The notes beneath the pieces were generated by a model. It saw only the letters and a program-made list of their open reading frames with translations, was not told the origin of the DNA and did no database searches. From Auanema rhodensis (Eukaryota; Nematoda; Chromadorea; Rhabditida; Rhabditidae), in assembly GCA_964057225.1 (NCBI GenBank), contig OZ059900.1:23947638-24011637 (forward strand): a stretch of 64,000 bases of DNA, written 5' to 3'. Shown here in pieces: positions 1-9,239 of the stretch. Made by a program: the position numbers and the translations under genes. Positions within the stretch are counted from its first letter, which is position 1; every line of letters starts with the position of its first letter.

Positions 1-1377
1 ATGAACAAAAATCGATTTAATCAATATTAGCCATAAGGGGCGTGCCCTCAGAATATGCTAATTTCCTTAATTTTCTAACCCTTGTTTTTTTGTCGTGAAA
101 GTGGAACTAGACGTTGTACAAACAATTTTGAGCTAGGTTTCATTGACATTGCATGAGTTTGAACACATGAAATCGTAAGTCAAAACCTTGTTTACAGCGA
201 AATTTCCAAAAACTGGTTTTCCAGCATGATAAAATATTTCTCATGGGAAATACTGTGTTTTTGTATTTTTCTAGTGTTCAGCATGTGAAATGCTTCATTT
301 TAGTATGTAACACGCTGAAATTCGTTGCATTTGACGACTCATATGAACAAAAATCGATTTAATCAATATTAGCCATAAGGGGCGTGCCCTCAGAATATAC
401 TAATTTCCTTAATTTTCTAACCCCTGTTTTTTTTGTCGTGAAAGTGGAACTAGACGTTGTACAAACAATTTTGAGCTAGGTTTCATTGACATTGCATGAG
501 TTTGAACACATGAAATCGTAAGTCAAAACCTTGTTTACAGCGAAATTTCCAAAAACTGGTTTTCCAGCATAATAAAATATTTCTCATGGGAAATACTGTG
601 TTTTTGTATTTTTCTAGTGTTCAGCATGTAAAATGCTTCATTTTAGTATGTAACACGCTGAAATTCGTTGCATTTGACGACTCATATGAACAAAAATCGA
701 TTTAATCATTATTAGCCATAAGGGGCGTGCCCTCAGAATATGCTAATTTCCTTAATTTTCTAACCCCTGTTTTTTTGTCGTGAAAGTGGAACTAGACGTT
801 GTACGAACAATTTTGAGCTAGGTTTCATTGACATTGCATGAGTTTGAACACATGAAATCGTAAGTCAAAACCTTGTTTACAGCGAAATTTCCAAAAACTG
901 GTTTTCCAGCATAATAAAATATTTCTCATGGGAAATACTGTGTTTTTGTATTTTTCTAGTGTTCAGCATGTAAAATGCTTCATTTTAGTATGTAACACGC
1001 TGAAATTCGTTGCATTTGACGACTCATATGAACAAAAATCGATTTAATCAATATTAGCCATAAGGGGCGTGCCCTCAGAATATGCTAATTTCCTTAATTT
1101 TCTAACCCCTGTTTTTTTGTCGTGAAAGTGGAACTAGACGTTGTACGAACAATTTTGAGCTAAGTTTCATTGACATTGCATGAGTTTGAACACATGAAAT
1201 CGTAAGTCAAAACCTTGTTTACAGCGAAATTTCCAAAAACTGGTTTTCCAGCATAATAAAATATTTCTCATGGGAAATACTGTGTTTTTGTATTTTTCTA
1301 GTGTTCAGCATGTAAAATGTTTCATTTTAGTATGTAACACGCTGAAATTCGTTGCATTTGACGACTCATATGAACAA

Positions 1378-1387
1378 AAATCGATTT
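1378..1387. repeat. 10-bp palindrome AAATCGATTT (p9-18), once per monomer
   Basis: Perfect self-complementary 10-mer seen in nearly all copies. It includes the only ATCGAT in the monomer. It is broken by p16 T to A in M41 (13687), M67 (22580), M78 (26342) and M83 (28052), which share descent. The p7 A to C change in M97, M103, M107 and M113 lies just outside it. A dyad in AT-rich satellite could bind a dimeric protein, but nothing here shows that. Confidence 0.9.
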
Positions 1388-1406
1388 AATCAATATTAGC
1401 CATAAG

Positions 1407-1416
1407 GGGCGTGCCC
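1407..1416. repeat. GC-rich dyad GGGC-GT-GCCC (p38-47), apparently invariant
   Basis: Four-base perfect inverted arms flank a GT centre. This is the only strongly GC-rich stretch in an otherwise AT-rich monomer. Reading all 187 copies by eye I found no substitution between p33 and p56, whereas flanking sites p32 (C/T) and p57 (G/A/T) are both repeatedly variable. Such a contrast is what a bound protein would leave, but recent homogenisation could give it too. No known box is recognised with certainty. Confidence 0.85.
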
Positions 1417-1453
1417 TCAGAATATGCTAATTTCCTTAATTTTCTAACCCCTG

Positions 1454-1460
1454 TTTTTTT
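1454..1460 (+). repeat. Homopolymer T-tract (p85-91), length-variable 6/7/8
   Basis: Seven T in most copies. Eight T occur in M2, M15, M18, M19, M22, M29, M55, M58, M116, M118, M119, M120, M122 and M123. Six T occur in M127, M129, M131, M135, M137, M147, M150, M154, M167, M177 and M185. Apart from one missing A in M54 (18133-18473), this tract explains every departure from 342 bp. Tract length is not random: T8 goes with p120A in all cases, T6 is confined to 43.1 kb onward, and most T6 copies also carry p71A. Confidence 0.95.
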
Positions 1461-1487
1461 GTCGTGAAAGTGGAACTAGACGTTGTA

Positions 1488-1489
1488 CG
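1488..1489. other. Hypervariable CpG (p119-120): CG, CA and TG states
   Basis: The majority state is CG within GTACGAAC. The CA state (p120 G to A) is in about 28 copies, including M1, M2, M15, M17-M19, M21, M22, M29, M31, M35, M41, M55, M57, M58, M67, M83, M89, M91, M94, M100, M114, M116, M118-M120, M122 and M123. The TG state (p119 C to T) is in M168, M171, M178 and M186. Both derived states are those expected from deamination of 5-methylcytosine on one strand or the other, consistent with a methylated array. Methylation itself cannot be seen here. Confidence 0.85.
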
Positions 1490-1581
1490 AACAATTTTGA
1501 GCTAGGTTTCATTGACATTGCATGAGTTTGAACACATGAAATCGTAAGTCAAAACCTTGTTTACAGCGAAATTTCCAAAAA

Positions 1582-1593
1582 CTGGTTTTCCAG
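1582..1593. repeat. Inverted repeat CTGG-TTTT-CCAG (p213-224)
   Basis: Perfect 4-bp arms with a TTTT loop, present in nearly all copies. Exceptions are p214 T to A in M64 (21554), p217 T to G (loop) in M113 (38312) and p221 C to T in M118 (40023). Immediately upstream, p182-211 is another stretch in which I saw no variants. It ends at p212, which is A to T in M9, M25 and M83. Confidence 0.85.
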
Positions 1594-1600
1594 CATAATA

Positions 1601-1608
1601 AAATATTT
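1601..1608. repeat. 8-bp AT palindrome AAATATTT (p232-239)
   Basis: Self-complementary AT octamer downstream of the CTGG/CCAG repeat. It is altered by p235 T to C in M133, M135, M139, M152 and M156, a marker of the four-monomer unit of 44-54 kb. Just downstream, the paired changes p240 C to T and p246 G to A always occur together, in M40, M66, M77, M82, M93, M97, M99, M103 and M107, so these nine copies share a haplotype. Confidence 0.8.
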
Positions 1609-1616
1609 CTCATGGG

Positions 1617-1637
1617 AAATACTGTGTTTTTGTATTT
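1617..1637. repeat. Short inverted repeat AAATAC...GTATTT (p248-253/p263-268)
   Basis: Six-base perfect arms separated by nine bases. The right arm is the most variable part of the monomer: p265 A to T (many copies from M6 to M172), p267 T to A (M165, M175, M183), p268 T to C (a run of late copies, 43.1 kb onward) and, just beyond, p271 C to T (M38, M64, M80). The left arm is almost invariant apart from p250 A to C in M121. With most copies differing in one arm only, the inverted repeat is probably not under constraint. Confidence 0.7.
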
Positions 1638-1645
1638 TTCTAGTG

Positions 1646-1688
1646 TTCAGCATGTAAAATGCTTCATTTTAGTATGTAACACGCTGAA
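1646..1688. repeat. Nested inverted repeat (p277-319), potential cruciform
   Basis: Inner arms TAAAATG (p286-292) and CATTTTA (p296-302) are perfect complements around a CTT loop. Directly outside, TTCAGCATG (p277-285) pairs with CACGCTGAA (p311-319) at 8 of 9 positions, with an 8-base bulge (p303-310) on the right side. Together they give a nearly continuous 16-bp stem on the left side. Recurrent variants in the inner element lie mostly at loop base p293 (C to T or G) and at the closing pair p292/p296. p287 A to G and p302 A to G leave a G-T pair. The outer stem is hit at p316 (T to A), p317 (G to A) and p314 (G to A) in subsets. Function is not shown. Confidence 0.8.
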
Positions 1689-1705
1689 ATTCGTTGCATT
1701 TGACG
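1689..1705 (+). other. Half-match to a CENP-B box (TTCGTTG at p321-327)
   Basis: The segment starts like the mammalian CENP-B box YTTCGTTGGAARCGGGA. TTCGTTG and the central A match, but the right half reads TTTGACG where RCGGGA is needed, so only one of the four CGGG core bases agrees. TTCG plus A without CGGG is not expected to bind CENP-B. I record it as a resemblance. It is altered nearby by p333 G to A (M167, M170, M177, M185), p336 G to C (M39) and p338 C to A (M133, M135, M139, M152, M156). Confidence 0.25.
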
Positions 1706-4447
1706 ACTCATATGAACAAAAATCGATTTAATCAATATTAGCCATAAGGGGCGTGCCCTCAGAATATGCTAATTTCCTTAATTTTCTAACCCCTGTTTTT
1801 TTGTCGTGAAAGTGGAACTAGACGTTGTACGAACAATTTTGAGCTAGGTTTCATTGACATTGCATGAGTTTGAACACATGAAATCGTAAGTCAAAACCTT
1901 GTTTACAGCGAAATTTCCAAAAACTGGTTTTCCAGCATAATAAAATATTTCTCATGGGAAATACTGTGTTTTTGTTTTTTTCTAGTGTTCAGCATGTAAA
2001 ATGCTTCATTTTAGTATGTAACACGCAGAAATTCGTTGCATTTGACGACTCATATGAACAAAAATCGATTTAATCATTATTAGCCATAAGGGGCGTGCCC
2101 TCAGAATATGCTAATTTCCTTAATTTTCTAACCCCTGTTTTTTTGTCCTGAAAGTGGAACTAGACGTTGTACGAACAATTTTGAGCTAGGTTTCATTGAC
2201 ATTGCATGAGTTTGAACACATGAAATCGTAAGTCAAAACCTTGTTTACAGCGAAATTTCCAAAAACTGGTTTTCCAGCATAATAAAATATTTCTCATGGG
2301 AAATACTGTGTTTTTGTATTTTTCTAGTGTTCAGCATGTGAAATGCTTCATTTTAGTATGTAACACGCTGAAATTCGTTGCATTTGACGACTCATATGAA
2401 CAAAAATCGATTTAATCAATATTAGCCATAAGGGGCGTGCCCTCAGAATATGCTAATTTCCTTAATTTTCTAACCCCTGTTTTTTTGTCGTGAAAGTGGA
2501 ACTAGACGTTGTACGAACAATTTTGAGCTAGGTTTCATTGACATTGCATGAGTTTGAACACATGAAATCGTAAGTCAAAACCTTGTTTACAGCGAAATTT
2601 CCAAAAACTGGTTTTCCAGCATAATAAAATATTTCTCATGGGAAATACTGTGTTTTTGTATTTTTCTAGTGTTCAGCATGTAAAATGCTTCATTTTAGTA
2701 TGTAACACGCTGAAATTCGTTGCATTTGACGACTCATATGAACAAAAATCGATTTAATCAATATTAGCCATAAGGGGCGTGCCCTCAGAATATGCTAATT
2801 TCCTTAATTTTCTAACCCCTGTTTTTTTGTCGTGAAAGTGGAACTAGACGTTGTACGAACAATTTTGAGCTAGGTTTCATTGACATTGCATGAGTTTGAA
2901 CACATGAAATCGTAAGTCAAAACCTTGTTTACAGCGAAATTTCCAAAATCTGGTTTTCCAGCATAATAAAATATTTCTCATGGGAAATACTGTGTTTTTG
3001 TATTTTTCTAGTGTTCAGCATGTAAAATGCTTCATTTTAGTATGTAACACGCTGAAATTCGTTGCATTTGACGACTCATATGAACAAAAATCGATTTAAT
3101 CAATATTAGCCATAAGGGGCGTGCCCTCAGAATATGCTAATTTCCTTAATTTTCTAACCCCTGTTTTTTTGTCGTGAAAGTGGAACTAGACGTTGTACGA
3201 ACAATTTTGAGCTAAGTTTCATTGACATTGCATGAGTTTGAACACATGAAATCGTAAGTCAAAACCTTGTTTACAGCGAAATTTCCAAAAACTGGTTTTC
3301 CAGCATAATAAAATATTTCTCATGGGAAATACTGTGTTTTTGTTTTTTTCTAGTGTTCAGCATGTAAAATGCTTCATTTTAGTATGTAACACGCAGAAAT
3401 TCGTTGCATTTGACGACTCATATGAACAAAAATCGATTTAATCATTATTAGCCATAAGGGGCGTGCCCTCAGAATATGCTAATTTCCTTAATTTTCTAAC
3501 CCCTGTTTTTTTGTCGTGAAAGTGGAACTAGACGTTGTACGAACAATTTTGAGCTAGGTTTCATTGACATTGCATGAGTTTGAACACATGAAATCGTAAG
3601 TCAAAACCTTGTTTACAGCGAAATTTCCAAAAACTGGTTTTCCAGCATAATAAAATATTTCTCATGGGAAATACTGTGTTTTTGTATTTTTCTAGTGTTC
3701 AGCATGTAAAATGTTTCATTTTAGTATGTAACACGCTGAAATTCGTTGCATTTGACGACTCATATGAACAAAAATCGATTTAATCAATATTAGCCATAAG
3801 GGGCGTGCCCTCAGAATATGCTAATTTCCTTAATTTTCTAACCCCTGTTTTTTTGTCGTGAAAGTGGAACTAGACGTTGTACGAACAATTTTGAGCTAGG
3901 TTTCATTGACATTGCATGAGTTTGAACACATGAAATCGTAAGTCAAAACCTTGTTTACAGCGAAATTTCCAAAAACTGGTTTTCCAGCATAATAAAATAT
4001 TTCTCATGGGAAATACTGTGTTTTTGTATTTTTCTAGTGTTCAGCATGTAAAATGCTTCATTTTAGTATGTAACACGCTGAAATTCGTTGCATTTGACGA
4101 CTCATATGAACAAAAATCGATTTAATCAATATTAGCCATAAGGGGCGTGCCCTCAGAATATGCTAATTTCCTTAATTTTCTAACCCCTGTTTTTTTGTCG
4201 TGAAAGTGGAACTAGACGTTGTACGAACAATTTTGAGCTAGGTTTCATTGACATTGCATGAGTTTGAACACATGAAATCGTAAGTCAAAACCTTGTTTAC
4301 AGCGAAATTTCCAAAAACTGGTTTTCCAGCATAATAAAATATTTCTCATGGGAAATACTGTGTTTTTGTATTTTTCTAGTGTTCAGCATGTAAAATGCTT
4401 CATTTTAGTATGTAACACGCTGAAATTCGTTGCATTTGACGACTCAT

Positions 4448-5816
4448 ATGAACAAAAATCGATTTAATCAATATTAGCTATAAGGGGCGTGCCCTCAGAA
4501 TATGCTAATTTCCTTAATTTTCTAACCCCTGTTTTTTTGTCGTGAAAGTGGAACTAGACGTTGTACGAACAATTTTGAGCTAAGTTTCATTGACATTGCA
4601 TGAGTTTGAACACATGAAATCGTAAGTCAAAACCTTGTTTACAGCGAAATTTCCAAAAACTGGTTTTCCAGCATGATAAAATATTTCTCATGGGAAATAC
4701 TGTGTTTTTGTATTTTTCTAGTGTTCAGCATGTGAAATGCTTCATTTTAGTATGTAACACGCTGAAATTCGTTGCATTTGACGACTCATATGAACAAAAA
4801 TCGATTTAATCAATATTAGCCATAAGGGGCGTGCCCTCAGAATATACTAATTTCCTTAATTTTCTAACCCCTGTTTTTTTTGTCGTGAAAGTGGAACTAG
4901 ACGTTGTACAAACAATTTTGAGCTAGGTTTCATTGACATTGCATGAGTTTGAACACATGAAATCGTAAGTCAAAACCTTGTTTACAGCGAAATTTCCAAA
5001 AACTGGTTTTCCAGCATAATAAAATATTTCTCATGGGAAATACTGTGTTTTTGTTTTTTTCTAGTGTTCAGCATGTAAAATGCTTCATTTTAGTATGTAA
5101 CACGCTGAAATTCGTTGCATTTGACGACTCATATGAACAAAAATCGATTTAATCAATATTAGCCATAAGGGGCGTGCCCTCAGAATATACTAATTTCCTT
5201 AATTTTCTAACCCCTGTTTTTTTGTCGTGAAAGTGGAACTAGACGTTGTACGAACAATTTTGAGCTAGGTTTCATTGACATTGCATGAGTTTGAACACAT
5301 GAAATCGTAAGTCAAAACCTTGTTTACAGCGAAATTTCCAAAAACTGGTTTTCCAGCATAATAAAATATTTCTCATGGGAAATACTGTGTTTTTGTATTT
5401 TTCTAGTGTTCAGCATGTAAAATGCTTCATTTTAGTATGTAACACGCTGAAATTCGTTGCATTTGACGACTCATATGAACAAAAATCGATTTAATCAATA
5501 TTAGCCATAAGGGGCGTGCCCTCAGAATATGCTAATTTCCTTAATTTTCTAACCCTTGTTTTTTTGTCGTGAAAGTGGAACTAGACGTTGTACAAACAAT
5601 TTTGAGCTAGGTTTCATTGACATTGCATGAGTTTGAACACATGAAATCGTAAGTCAAAACCTTGTTTACAGCGAAATTTCCAAAAACTGGTTTTCCAGCA
5701 TGATAAAATATTTCTCATGGGAAATACTGTGTTTTTGTATTTTTCTAGTGTTCAGCATGTGAAATGCTTCATTTTAGTATGTAACACGCTGAAATTCGTT
5801 GCATTTGACGACTCAT
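4448..5816. repeat. Module M14-M17, recurring at 9240 and 18133
   Basis: M14 (4448) has p32T, p136A, p228G, p287G. M15 (4790) has p57A, T8, p120A, p265T. M16 (5133) has p57A only. M17 (5475) has p82T, p120A, p228G, p287G. The same four types in the same order stand at M28-M31 (9240-10608) and M54-M57 (18133-19500). The first two occurrences are 4,792 bp apart (14 monomers), which suggests a 14-monomer duplication with later change between them. Confidence 0.85.
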
Positions 5817-6159
5817 ATGAACAAAAATCGATTTAATCAATATTAGCCATAAGGGGCGTGCCCTCAGAATATACTAATTTCCTTAATTTTCTAACCCCTG
5901 TTTTTTTTGTCGTGAAAGTGGAACTAGACGTTGTACAAACAATTTTGAGCTAGGTTTCATTGACATTGCATGAGTTTGAACACATGAAATCGTAAGTCAA
6001 AACCTTGTTTACAGCGAAATTTCCAAAAACTGGTTTTCCAGCATGATAAAATATTTCTCATGGGAAATACTGTGTTTTTGTATTTTTCTAGTGTTCAGCA
6101 TGTAAAATGCTTCATTTTAGTATGTAACACGCTGAAATTCGTTGCATTTGACGACTCAT
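4790..6159. repeat. Four-monomer repeat, copy 1 (M15-M18)
   Basis: Types in order: p57A/T8/p120A/p265T; p57A; p82T/p120A/p228G/p287G; p57A/T8/p120A/p228G (M18, 5817). The unit is 1,370 bp because two of its monomers have eight T. It is followed directly by a second copy at 6160. Confidence 0.85.
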
Positions 6160-7529
6160 ATGAACAAAAATCGATTTAATCAATATTAGCCATAAGGGGC
6201 GTGCCCTCAGAATATACTAATTTCCTTAATTTTCTAACCCCTGTTTTTTTTGTCGTGAAAGTGGAACTAGACGTTGTACAAACAATTTTGAGCTAGGTTT
6301 CATTGACATTGCATGAGTTTGAACACATGAAATCGTAAGTCAAAACCTTGTTTACAGCGAAATTTCCAAAAACTGGTTTTCCAGCATAATAAAATATTTC
6401 TCATGGGAAATACTGTGTTTTTGTTTTTTTCTAGTGTTCAGCATGTAAAATGCTTCATTTTAGTATGTAACACGCTGAAATTCGTTGCATTTGACGACTC
6501 ATATGAACAAAAATCGATTTAATCAATATTAGCCATAAGGGGCGTGCCCTCAGAATATACTAATTTCCTTAATTTTCTAACCCCTGTTTTTTTGTCGTGA
6601 AAGTGGAACTAGACGTTGTACGAACAATTTTGAGCTAGGTTTCATTGACATTGCATGAGTTTGAACACATGAAATCGTAAGTCAAAACCTTGTTTACAGC
6701 GAAATTTCCAAAAACTGGTTTTCCAGCATAATAAAATATTTCTCATGGGAAATACTGTGTTTTTGTATTTTTCTAGTGTTCAGCATGTAAAATGCTTCAT
6801 TTTAGTATGTAACACGCTGAAATTCGTTGCATTTGACGACTCATATGAACAAAAATCGATTTAATCAATATTAGCCATAAGGGGCGTGCCCTCAGAATAT
6901 GCTAATTTCCTTAATTTTCTAACCCTTGTTTTTTTGTCGTGAAAGTGGAACTAGACGTTGTACAAACAATTTTGAGCTAGGTTTCATTGACATTGCATGA
7001 GTTTGAACACATGAAATCGTAAGTCAAAACCTTGTTTACAGCGAAATTTCCAAAAACTGGTTTTCCAGCATGATAAAATATTTCTCATGGGAAATACTGT
7101 GTTTTTGTATTTTTCTAGTGTTCAGCATGTGAAATGCTTCATTTTAGTATGTAACACGCTGAAATTCGTTGCATTTGACGACTCATATGAACAAAAATCG
7201 ATTTAATCAATATTAGCCATAAGGGGCGTGCCCTCAGAATATACTAATTTCCTTAATTTTCTAACCCCTGTTTTTTTTGTCGTGAAAGTGGAACTAGACG
7301 TTGTACAAACAATTTTGAGCTAGGTTTCATTGACATTGCATGAGTTTGAACACATGAAATCGTAAGTCAAAACCTTGTTTACAGCGAAATTTCCAAAAAC
7401 TGGTTTTCCAGCATAATAAAATATTTCTCATGGGAAATACTGTGTTTTTGTATTTTTCTAGTGTTCAGCATGTAAAATGCTTCATTTTAGTATGTAACAC
7501 GCTGAAATTCGTTGCATTTGACGACTCAT
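6160..7529. repeat. Four-monomer repeat, copy 2 (M19-M22)
   Basis: M19 (6160), M20 (6503), M21 (6845) and M22 (7187) repeat the types of M15-M18 in order. The one difference I see is at p228, G in M18 and A in M22. Length is again 1,370 bp. This is the earliest clear higher-order repeat in the window. Confidence 0.85.
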
Positions 7530-9239
7530 ATGAACAAAAATCGATTTAATCATTATTAGCCATAAGGGGCGTGCCCTCAGAATATGCTAATTTCCTTAAT
7601 TTTCTAACCCCTGTTTTTTTGTCGTGAAAGTGGAACTAGACGTTGTACGAACAATTTTGAGCTAGGTTTCATTGACATTGCATGAGTTTGAACACATGAA
7701 ATCGTAAGTCAAAACCTTGTTTACAGCGAAATTTCCAAAAACTGGTTTTCCAGCATAATAAAATATTTCTCATGGGAAATACTGTGTTTTTGTATTTTTC
7801 TAGTGTTCAGCATGTAAAATGCTTCATTTTAGTATGTAACACGCTGAAATTCGTTGCATTTGACGACTCATATGAACAAAAATCGATTTAATCAATATTA
7901 GCCATAAGGGGCGTGCCCTCAGAATATGCTAATTTCCTTAATTTTCTAACCCCTGTTTTTTTGTCGTGAAAGTGGAACTAGACGTTGTACGAACAATTTT
8001 GAGCTAAGTTTCATTGACATTGCATGAGTTTGAACACATGAAATCGTAAGTCAAAACCTTGTTTACAGCGAAATTTCCAAAAACTGGTTTTCCAGCATAA
8101 TAAAATATTTCTCATGGGAAATACTGTGTTTTTGTATTTTTCTAGTGTTCAGCAAGTAAAATGCTTCATTTTAGTATGTAACACGCTGAAATTCGTTGCA
8201 TTTGACGACTCATATGAACAAAAATCGATTTAATCAATATTAGCCATAAGGGGCGTGCCCTCAGAATATGCTAATTTCCTTAATTTTCTAACCCCTGTTT
8301 TTTTGTCGTGAAAGTGGAACTAGACGTTGTACGAACAATTTTGAGCTAGGTTTCATTGACATTGCATGAGTTTGAACACATGAAATCGTAAGTCAAAACC
8401 TTGTTTACAGCGAAATTTCCAAAATCTGGTTTTCCAGCATAATAAAATATTTCTCATGGGAAATACTGTGTTTTTGTATTTTTCTAGTGTTCAGCATGTA
8501 AAATGCTTCATTTTAGTATGTAACACGCTGAAATTCGTTGCATTTGACGACTCATATGAACAAAAATCGATTTAATCAATATTAGCCATAAGGGGCGTGC
8601 CCTCAGAATATGCTAATTTCCTTAATTTTCTAACCCCTGTTTTTTTGTCGTGAAAGTGGAACTAGACGTTGTACGAACAATTTTGAGCTAAGTTTCATTG
8701 ACATTGCATGAGTTTGAACACATGAAATCGTAAGTCAAAACCTTGTTTACAGCGAAATTTCCAAAAACTGGTTTTCCAGCATAATAAAATATTTCTCATG
8801 GGAAATACTGTGTTTTTGTATTTTTCTAGTGTTCAGCATGTAAAACACTTCATTTTAGTATGTAACACGCTGAAATTCGTTGCATTTGACGACTCATATG
8901 AACAAAAATCGATTTAATCAATATTAGCCATAAGGGGCGTGCCCTCAGAATATGCTAATTTCCTTAATTTTCTAACCCCTGTTTTTTTGTCGTGAAAGTG
9001 GAACTAGACGTTGTACGAACAATTTTGAGCTAGGTTTCATTGACATTGCATGAGTTTGAACACATGAAATCGTAAGTCAAAACCTTGTTTACAGCGAAAT
9101 TTCCAAAAACTGGTTTTCCAGCATAATAAAATATTTCTCATGGGAAATACTGTGTTTTTGTATTTTTCTAGTGTTCAGCATGTAAAATGCTTCATTTTAG
9201 TATGTAACACGCTGAAATTCGTTGCATTTGACGACTCAT
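7530..9239. repeat. Satellite segment M23-M27
   Basis: Starts: 7530 (p24T), 7872 (p136A plus a private p284 T to A), 8214 (p212T), 8556 (p136A plus private p291C and p292A), 8898 (consensus). M23 continues the order seen at M1-M3 (p82T type, then T8 type, then p24T type). M25 shares p212T with M9. Confidence 0.85.

Larger units (their letters stand above)
1370..1711 (+). repeat. Reference monomer (M5), consensus type
   Basis: This copy carries the majority base at every variable site, so it serves as the coordinate reference: p = position minus 1369. Landmarks in order are palindrome p9-18, GC-rich dyad p38-47, T-tract p85-91, variable CpG p119-120, inverted repeat p213-224, AAATATTT p232-239, short inverted repeat p248-268, nested inverted repeat p277-319, and TTCGTTG at p321-327. 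CATATG spans the junction between copies (p340 to p3). Other copies with no variant that I noticed include M8 (2396), M12 (3764), M13 (4106), M27 (8898), M32 (10609), M36 (11977), M42 (14029), M53 (17791), M62 (20870), M63 (21212), M65 (21896), M68 (22922), M141 (47889), M144 (48915), M158 (53700), M160 (54384), M166 (56436), M176 (59855) and M184 (62590). All six frames contain stops in each monomer although 342 is divisible by 3. Confidence 0.97.
1..4447. repeat. Satellite segment M1-M13
   Basis: Starts: 1, 343, 686, 1028, 1370, 1712, 2054, 2396, 2738, 3080, 3422, 3764, 4106. Markers: M1 p82T, p120A, p228G, p287G; M2 p57A, T8, p120A; M3 p24T; M4 p136A, p293T; M6 p265T, p316A; M7 p24T, p95C, p287G; M9 p212T; M10 p136A, p265T, p316A; M11 p24T, p293T; M5, M8, M12 and M13 are consensus. 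The order M1-M3 recurs at M21-M23 (6845-7871) and M57-M59 (19159-20185). M10-M11 recur at M34-M35 and M60-M61. The segment is therefore built from the same modules as later parts of the array. Confidence 0.9.
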
